A stretch of 46,188 bases of DNA from contig JAPDRN010000199.1 in assembly GCA_030247855.1 (NCBI GenBank), forward strand, positions 1 to 46,188. Direction: 5' to 3'. Of the stretch, positions 41,251 through 46,188 are shown in pieces. The translations under genes and the position numbers were made by a program. Position 1 is the stretch's first letter; each line of letters starts with the position of its first letter. The DNA is from Knufia peltigerae (taxonomy: Eukaryota > Ascomycota > Eurotiomycetes > Chaetothyriales > Trichomeriaceae). The notes below the pieces were generated by a model. That model ran no database searches and was not told the origin of the DNA. It saw only the letters and a program-made list of their open reading frames with translations.

Positions 41251-42584
41251 CAGACCGCGTCGGACAACGAGGTAAAGGTGAAATCGCGCAACTTCATCGG
41301 CGGAATCATCATCACGAAGCTGGACTCGTCACCGGCCACGCGCACCGGCTTGCCCAGCTCTTCGATGTTGTTGAGCATGATCACCGGCGATTCGTTGAAG
41401 CGGAAGTTCTTCACCGGGTGCTTGATCTGCCCGTTTTCGATGTAGAAGGTGCCATCGCGGGTCAGGCCGGTCAGCAGCACGGTCTGCGGGTCGACCATGC
41501 GGATGTACCAGGTACGGGTGACCAGGATGCCCTTCTGGGTGCCGCGCACCAGCTCGGCGGTGTTCTTCTCGCCACCGCTCATCAGCAGGTTGCCGGGCGT
41601 GGCCTTGGCGGTCTTGCCCTGCTTCTGTGCCCAGAAGCGCGAATAGTCGAGGTTGGCGACCTTGCCGTTCTCGATGATGGCGATGCGCTCACGCGGCATG
41701 CCTTCGTTGTCCCACGGCAGCACCGGCGCATCCGGATGCCACGGGTCGGCGTGCATGTTCACGCGCGGATCGTAGACCTGCTCGCCCAGCTTGTTGCCGC
41801 CGCCCTTCTTGGACAGGAAGCTGCGGCCTTCGTCAGCCGAGCGCGCGCTGAAGAAGTTCATCATGAAGCTGATCAGGCCCGCAGCCGCTGCCGGCTCCAG
41901 GATCACCGTGTACTTGCCGGGTTCCAGTGCCTTGGCTTCCTGCGACTCGGTCGCCTTGCGCATCGCGATGCGGATGTCCTGGTCGGCCTTGAAGTCGGCC
42001 GCATCCTTCAGGTTGCGACCCACCCAGCCCGAACCACGGCCGTCTTCGGTGCGCACGGTGCAGGTGTAATCGAAGTTGGTGGTGCGCTGGTAGCCGAAGT
42101 TGCCGTTGCTGTTGGCCGTGGCGTAGAAGCCCTGGCCGTCTTCGAGGAAGCCAGCGGCGATCAGCCCGTTGCCACGGCACGGCGCGATCGAATCGGCGGC
42201 GACCTTGGCGCGGAAGGCCGGATCGATGGCGGCGGTGGATTCGCTGAAGGTCGGGCTGGGGCGGTAGGTCTGCTTGCCGATGGCCGGCATGAACTCCGGG
42301 TTCTCCGGGGCCAGGCGGGCCAGGTCTTCGGCGCGGCGGACCACGCGCTGCAGCGCGGCGTCGTCGAACTCGTTGATCGAGGCGGTGCCCACGCGCTTGC
42401 CGAAGGCCACGGTAACGGCCAGTTCGGTGTTGTCGACGATGCCACTGGTGGAAACATTGTTCAGGGCGAATCGGATGTTGCCGTTGATCGACCCTGCCAG
42501 CACGGCGGTGCATTCATCGGCCTTGGACAGAGCAATGACCTTGTCGAGGATGGCCTTGGCTTGTGCTTCGGTGAAGATACTCAT
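41250..42584 (-). CDS. tldE: TldE/PmbA-like protein (TldD partner), no signal peptide
   Basis: A 444-residue member of the TldD/PmbA family. It has no HExxxH motif, as expected of TldE/PmbA partners; in TldD/TldE pairs the zinc site is in TldD and TldE completes the active site. The N-terminus MSIFTEAQAKAILDKV is clearly cytoplasmic, and AGGAG about 10 bases upstream fixes the ATG at 42584. The neighbouring TldD paralogues carry Tat signals, so this protein would either stay in the cytoplasm or travel folded with them. It lies 21 bases after the second tldD and overlaps DUF4159 by one base. Confidence 0.85.
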   Translation of the reverse strand: MSIFTEAQAKAILDKVIALSKADECTAVLAGSINGNIRFALNNVSTSGIVDNTELAVTVAFGKRVGTASINEFDDAALQRVVRRAEDLARLAPENPEFMPAIGKQTYRPSPTFSESTAAIDPAFRAKVAADSIAPCRGNGLIAAGFLEDGQGFYATANSNGNFGYQRTTNFDYTCTVRTEDGRGSGWVGRNLKDAADFKADQDIRIAMRKATESQEAKALEPGKYTVILEPAAAAGLISFMMNFFSARSADEGRSFLSKKGGGNKLGEQVYDPRVNMHADPWHPDAPVLPWDNEGMPRERIAIIENGKVANLDYSRFWAQKQGKTAKATPGNLLMSGGEKNTAELVRGTQKGILVTRTWYIRMVDPQTVLLTGLTRDGTFYIENGQIKHPVKNFRFNESPVIMLNNIEELGKPVRVAGDESSFVMMIPPMKLRDFTFTSLSDAV

Positions 42585-42605
42585 GATTCTTAGGCTCCTG
42601 ACCGG

Positions 42606-44240
42606 TCAGCCGAGGCTGCGCGCGGTGTTGATGACGTTGATGCCGTTGAAGCGCGCGGTGGACGACCCGTGCGAGACCGCCGATACCTGGCCGGGCTGGC
42701 CCTTGCCGTCGAAGAACGAACCGCCCAAGCGGTAATCGCGCTCGTCGGCGACGGCGCTGCAGGCGTTCCAGAACTCCGGCGTGCGGATCTGGTAGGCCAC
42801 GTCTTCGAGCATGCGGGTGATCTTTCCGTTCTTGATCTCGTAGAACAGCTGGCCGCCGAACTGCGCGTTGTAGCGCTGCTGGTCGATCGAGAACGAACCG
42901 TCACCGATGATGTAGATGCCGTTCTCCACGTCCTTGATCATGTCCGACACGCTCAGCGGCGACTTGCCCGGCGCCATCGACACGTTGGCCATGCGCTGGA
43001 ACTGCACGCTGGACCACGAGTCGGCGTAGCAGCAGCCATCGGATTCGGTCTTGCCGAGGATGTGGGCCTGGTCGCGGATGGTCTGGTAGTCGACCAGCTT
43101 GCCGTTGCTGATCAGATCCCAGCGCTTGCACTTCACGCCTTCATCGTCGTACGCCACCGCACCGAGGCTGCCCGGCTGGGTCTTGTCGGCGAAGATGTTC
43201 ACGTGTTCGCTGCCGTACTGGAAATGCTGCTCGCGCTTGTCCAGGGTGGCGAAGCTGGTGCCGGCGTAGTTGGCTTCGTAGCCAAGCACGCGGTCCAGTT
43301 CCAGCGGGTGGCCGATCGATTCGTGGATGGTCAGCCAAGTGTGCGACGGATCGAGGATCAGGTCGTACTTGCCCGGCTTCACCGACGGCGCCTTCAGCTT
43401 TTCCTGCGCTTGCTTGGCCGCCGCGATGGCGTCTTCCTTCATGTCGTAGGAAGAACCGTAATTCACCACGCCATTGGGGGTGAGCACCTTGCCGGCCGCT
43501 GCGCCATCGAGGTACTCGTAGCCCAGGCCCATCGGTGCGGACAGGCCTTCGCGGGTGCGGAACTTGCCGCTGGCCTTGTCGATGGCGGTGATCGTCATCG
43601 GTGCCCAGATGCGGTGCACGTCCTGGTCGATGTACGAGCCGTCGGTGGAGGCGAAGTACTTCTGCTCGTTCACCAGGAACAGCATCGAATTGACGAAGCT
43701 GGCGCCGGCGCCCATCGCCGCGGCGTTGACGTCCAGCAGCAGGTCGACCTTCTCCTTGATCGGTACCTCCATCGCATTCTTGCGGATCGGCGTCTTCCAG
43801 CTGATCTCGCCCACGCCCGGCGCCTTGGCCAGCTGCACCGGCGCGGTCTGCACGCCCGCGTTGGCCTTGGCGATCGCCGCCGCCTGCTGCGCGGCACGGG
43901 CCACGTCGGCGGTGCTGAGCGCATTGGTGGCGGCAAAGCCCCAGGCGCCGTTGACGATCACGCGGATGCCGACACCGGTGGACTCGGTGTTGACCACGTT
44001 CTGCACCTTGTCTTCGCGGGTGATCACGAACTGCCGCAGGTAGCGGCCGATGCGCACGTCGCAGTAGGTGGCGCCGGCGCTGCGTGCGGCCTGCAGGGCG
44101 GCGTCGGCCAGGCGCTTTTTCAGCGCCGGGTCGAGGCTGGACTGCAGTTGCTCGGCGGCGATCGCCTTGCCGAAGAACGACGGCACGATCAGGCCGCCAG
44201 CGGTAAGCCCGGTCAGGGCCAGGAAGTCACGTCTGTGCAA
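42606..44240 (-). CDS. tldD: TldD-type metalloprotease with Tat signal (paralogue 2)
   Basis: A 544-residue TldD-family protein. The N-terminus MHRRDFLALTGLTAGGLIVP is a Tat-like signal (R-R-D-F-L) with possible cleavage near 28 (AIA-A). The zinc motif His306-Glu307-x3-His311 (TIHESIGHPLELD) is intact, with the conserved GYEANYAGTSFATLD region and the C-terminal SHGSS signature. In E. coli, TldD/TldE is a cytosolic protease that processes microcin B17 and CcdA. Export would be a departure. It lies 27 bases after the other tldD and 21 bases before tldE. It is closely similar to its neighbour, so this is a tandem duplication. GGAG lies about 12 bases before the ATG. Confidence 0.9.
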   Translation of the reverse strand: MHRRDFLALTGLTAGGLIVPSFFGKAIAAEQLQSSLDPALKKRLADAALQAARSAGATYCDVRIGRYLRQFVITREDKVQNVVNTESTGVGIRVIVNGAWGFAATNALSTADVARAAQQAAAIAKANAGVQTAPVQLAKAPGVGEISWKTPIRKNAMEVPIKEKVDLLLDVNAAAMGAGASFVNSMLFLVNEQKYFASTDGSYIDQDVHRIWAPMTITAIDKASGKFRTREGLSAPMGLGYEYLDGAAAGKVLTPNGVVNYGSSYDMKEDAIAAAKQAQEKLKAPSVKPGKYDLILDPSHTWLTIHESIGHPLELDRVLGYEANYAGTSFATLDKREQHFQYGSEHVNIFADKTQPGSLGAVAYDDEGVKCKRWDLISNGKLVDYQTIRDQAHILGKTESDGCCYADSWSSVQFQRMANVSMAPGKSPLSVSDMIKDVENGIYIIGDGSFSIDQQRYNAQFGGQLFYEIKNGKITRMLEDVAYQIRTPEFWNACSAVADERDYRLGGSFFDGKGQPGQVSAVSHGSSTARFNGINVINTARSLG

Positions 44241-44267
44241 GGCTGCTCTCCATGAAGAACGGGTGGC

Positions 44268-45899
44268 TCAAGCGCCGAGACTGCGCGCGGTGTTGATGAT
44301 GTTGATGCCGTTGAAACGGGTGGTGGACGAACCATGCGAGACCGCTGACACCTGGCCGGGTTGGCCCTTGCCGTCGAAGAACGAACCGCCGAGGCGGAAG
44401 TCGCGTTCATCGCAGATGGCGGTGCAGGCGTTCCAGAACTCCGGCGTGCGGATCTGATAGGCCGCATCCTCGACCATGCCGGTGATCTTTCCGTTCTTGA
44501 TCTGGTAGTACAGCTGGCCGCCGAACTGCGCGTTGTAGCGCTGCTGGTCGATGGAATAGGAGCCACGGCCGTGGATGTAGATGCCGTTCTCGACGTCCTT
44601 GATCATGTCTTCGACGCTGAGCGGTTTCCTGCCCGGCGCCAGCGAGACATTGGCCATGCGCTGGAACTGCACGCTGGACCACGAGTCGGCATAGCTGCAG
44701 CCATGCGAGGCGTCGCGGCCGAGGATGTGCGCCTCATCGCGGGTGGCCTGGTAGTCGACCAGGATGCCGTCGCGCACCAGATCCCAGCGCTGGGTCTTCA
44801 CCCCTTCGTCGTCATAGCCGACCGCACCAAGGCTGCCCGGCTGGGTCTTGTCGGCGAAGAAGGTGACGATGTTGCTGCCCCAGCGGAAACCGGCATCGCG
44901 CTTGTCCAGGGTGGCGAAGCTGGTGCCGGCGTAGTTGGCTTCGTAGCCGAGCACGCGGTCCAGCTCCAGCGGATGGCCGACGTTCTCGTGGATGGTGAGG
45001 AACAGGTTGGACGGGTCCAGCACCAGGTCGTACTTGCCGGGTTTCACCGAGGGCGCCTTCAGCTTCTCGCGCGCCTGGCGGGCGGCGGCGATGGCGTCCT
45101 CGACCGGGTCGTAGGAATCGCGGTACGCGGTGATGCCACCGGGCAGCTGCACCTTGCCACGCGCGTCCCCGTCGAGGAATTCGTAGCCCATGCCCATCGG
45201 CGAGGACAGGCCGGCGCGGGTGCGGAACTTGCCGCTGGCCTTGTCGATGGCGGTGGCGGTGAACGGCAGCCAGATGCGGTGGATGTCCTGGTCGATGAAC
45301 GAGCCGTCGCTGGAAGCGAAGTACTTCTGCTCGTTGACCAGGAACAGGGTGGAATTGATGTAGTCGGCGCCCGCATTCAGCGCGGCCGCATTGAGCGCCA
45401 GCAGCAGTTCGACCTTGTCCTGGATCGGCACTTCCATCGCATTGCGGCGGATCGGCGTCTGCCAACGCACCTCGCCTACCGACGGAGTGGGCGCCAGCTG
45501 CACCGGCCGGGTCTGGATGCTGGCATTGGCGCGGGCGATGGCCGTGGCCTGTTCGACGGCGGTGCGCACCGCCGCTTCGGTCTGCTGGTGGGTGGCGGCG
45601 AAACCCCAGGCCCCGTTGACGATCACCCGCACGCCCACGCCGGACGATTCGCGGTTGGTCACGTTGCCGACCTGGTGTTCGCGGGTGATCACCGACTGGT
45701 TGAGGTAGCGGCCGATGCGCACGTCGCAGTAGCTGGCCTTGGCCGAGCGCGCGGCGGCAAGGGCAACCTCGGCCAGACGTCGGCGCTTGGCCGGGTCGAC
45801 CGGGGCCAGCAACTGCTCGGCGGCGATCAGCCGCGAATGCGGCAGGACCAGGCCCGCCAGGCCCAGAGCGGAAAATGCCAGGAACTCACGTCGTTGCAC
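44268..45899 (-). CDS. tldD: TldD-type metalloprotease with Tat signal (paralogue 1, first gene of operon)
   Basis: A 543-residue protein that heads the nine-gene operon. The signal MQRREFLAFSALGLAGLVLP has R-R-E-F-L and a hydrophobic stretch. The zinc motif His304-Glu305-x3-His309 is TIHENVGHPLELD. It is highly similar to paralogue 2 along its length, including PLELDRVLGYEANYAGTSF and GKGQPGQVSAVSHGSST, but differs in the region around 350-365 and in having Asn-Val rather than Ser-Ile within the zinc helix. The start is a GTG at 45899; no upstream in-frame ATG is credible. The duplicated pair may be specialised for different substrates, or may form mixed complexes with TldE. Confidence 0.9.
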   Translation of the reverse strand: MQRREFLAFSALGLAGLVLPHSRLIAAEQLLAPVDPAKRRRLAEVALAAARSAKASYCDVRIGRYLNQSVITREHQVGNVTNRESSGVGVRVIVNGAWGFAATHQQTEAAVRTAVEQATAIARANASIQTRPVQLAPTPSVGEVRWQTPIRRNAMEVPIQDKVELLLALNAAALNAGADYINSTLFLVNEQKYFASSDGSFIDQDIHRIWLPFTATAIDKASGKFRTRAGLSSPMGMGYEFLDGDARGKVQLPGGITAYRDSYDPVEDAIAAARQAREKLKAPSVKPGKYDLVLDPSNLFLTIHENVGHPLELDRVLGYEANYAGTSFATLDKRDAGFRWGSNIVTFFADKTQPGSLGAVGYDDEGVKTQRWDLVRDGILVDYQATRDEAHILGRDASHGCSYADSWSSVQFQRMANVSLAPGRKPLSVEDMIKDVENGIYIHGRGSYSIDQQRYNAQFGGQLYYQIKNGKITGMVEDAAYQIRTPEFWNACTAICDERDFRLGGSFFDGKGQPGQVSAVSHGSSTTRFNGINIINTARSLGA

Positions 45900-46100
45900 A
45901 GCGTCTCTCTCTCACTTCCGTGCGGCCGGCAAAGGACCGATCCGATCACGTCAACTCCTCGACTTTCGCCATCAACGGGCATTCGGGCAAGTGACTGCAG
46001 TCATGGTAGGGGAGGGTTTTGACAGGGCTTGCAGCCCTGCACCTGCTTCAAACCAGGGCAACGTCAACGTCAAAAGAGGGCTGTCCGTGGGATGGTGGGG
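45900..46100 (-). promoter_or_regulatory. Upstream region of the tld/moxR operon
   Basis: About 200 bases without a gene. It presumably carries the operon promoter. A purine-rich GAGAGAGAG lies just before the GTG and could serve as a weak ribosome-binding site. An 8-codon reading frame (45946-45972, minus) precedes it. I cannot pick a promoter with confidence. Confidence 0.4.
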
Positions 46101-46188
46101 CGGTGTCGGATTGCGGGGACGCCGCAAGTACGTCCCTGTAGGCTTGGCCGCGGCATCCATGCCGCGGACACCCCGCAATCCGACACCG
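46101..46188. repeat. Long inverted repeat at the window edge with an inner hairpin
   Basis: Perfect 18-base arms, 46101-46118 and 46171-46188 (CGGTGTCGGATTGCGGGG and its complement), enclose 52 bases. Inside, CCGCGGCAT-CC-ATGCCGCGG (46148-46167) is a second perfect hairpin. The element runs to the end of the window, so the arms may be longer. It resembles the large intergenic palindromic repeats of xanthomonads. It could be a non-autonomous mobile element or a transcription barrier. Confidence 0.65.

Noticed and set aside
45946..45972. An 8-codon open frame upstream of the first tldD as a leader peptide
   Set aside because: It lacks a clear attenuator structure or amino acid run that would indicate translation-coupled regulation; such short frames are common by chance.
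42669..46022. Two long plus-strand frames opposite the tldD genes (to 44255 and to 46022)
   Set aside because: The two shadow translations resemble each other only because the tldD genes they mirror are duplicated. The real genes carry intact TldD motifs on the minus strand.

Overview
The window looks like a chromosomal segment of a Stenotrophomonas (Xanthomonadaceae), most likely the S. maltophilia complex. The reasons are the high GC content, the gene families present, and several copies of the GTAG-headed palindromic repeat known as SMAG, for example at 10766-10788 and as a facing pair at 26775-26829. I see no rRNA, tRNA, CRISPR array, transposase or phage gene. Almost all of the window is protein-coding.

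Layout, left to right. (1) 162-2600: a hybrid sensor kinase with a periplasmic sensor domain, whose 3' end overlaps that of gltD. (2) 2586-8571, minus strand: gltB and gltD (glutamate synthase), separated by two SMAG repeats. (3) 8744-11940: two small I78-type inhibitor lipoproteins, a bacterial topoisomerase IB, and a short-chain dehydrogenase carrying a histone-H1-like Lys/Ala-rich N-terminus. (4) 11941-15061: a decayed-looking gap, then a MarR regulator and an MFS exporter divergent from a LysR regulator; this block looks less GC-rich than its surroundings. (5) 15159-21370, minus strand: an ECF sigma factor, a FecR-type anti-sigma factor, a TonB-dependent transducer with an STN domain, and an exported PHP-type metallohydrolase, forming one surface-signalling and uptake operon. 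(6) 21740-24188: a GlxA-type regulator divergent from an exported MBL-fold hydrolase and an isochorismatase-like hydrolase. (7) 24364-26770: twin operators, a BlaI-type repressor and an M56 membrane metallopeptidase with an unusual repeat-rich C-terminus. (8) 26840-33438: a third I78 lipoprotein, the helicase/exonuclease pair MrfA/MrfB, an unrecognised membrane protein and two small secreted proteins. (9) 33560-45899, minus strand: a tightly packed nine-gene operon. It encodes two Tat-signal TldD paralogues, a TldE without a signal, a Tat-signal DUF4159 protein, a MoxR AAA+ ATPase, a DUF58 protein, a BatA-type protein, a large DUF4175-like membrane protein with a histidine-rich segment, and a final membrane protein.

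The best candidate for an undescribed system is region 9. Predicted export of a TldD/TldE-type metalloprotease is genetically welded to a MoxR/DUF58/BatA/DUF4159 membrane module by ATGA or TGATG overlaps and very short gaps. Second-tier candidates are the BlaI/M56 pair, in which the penicillin-sensor domain of BlaR1 is replaced by Pro-rich and heptad repeats; the FecIR/TonB transducer/PHP operon of unknown substrate; and the dehydrogenase with a DNA-binding-like tail. All functions are read from the translated sequence by eye. No database search was run.
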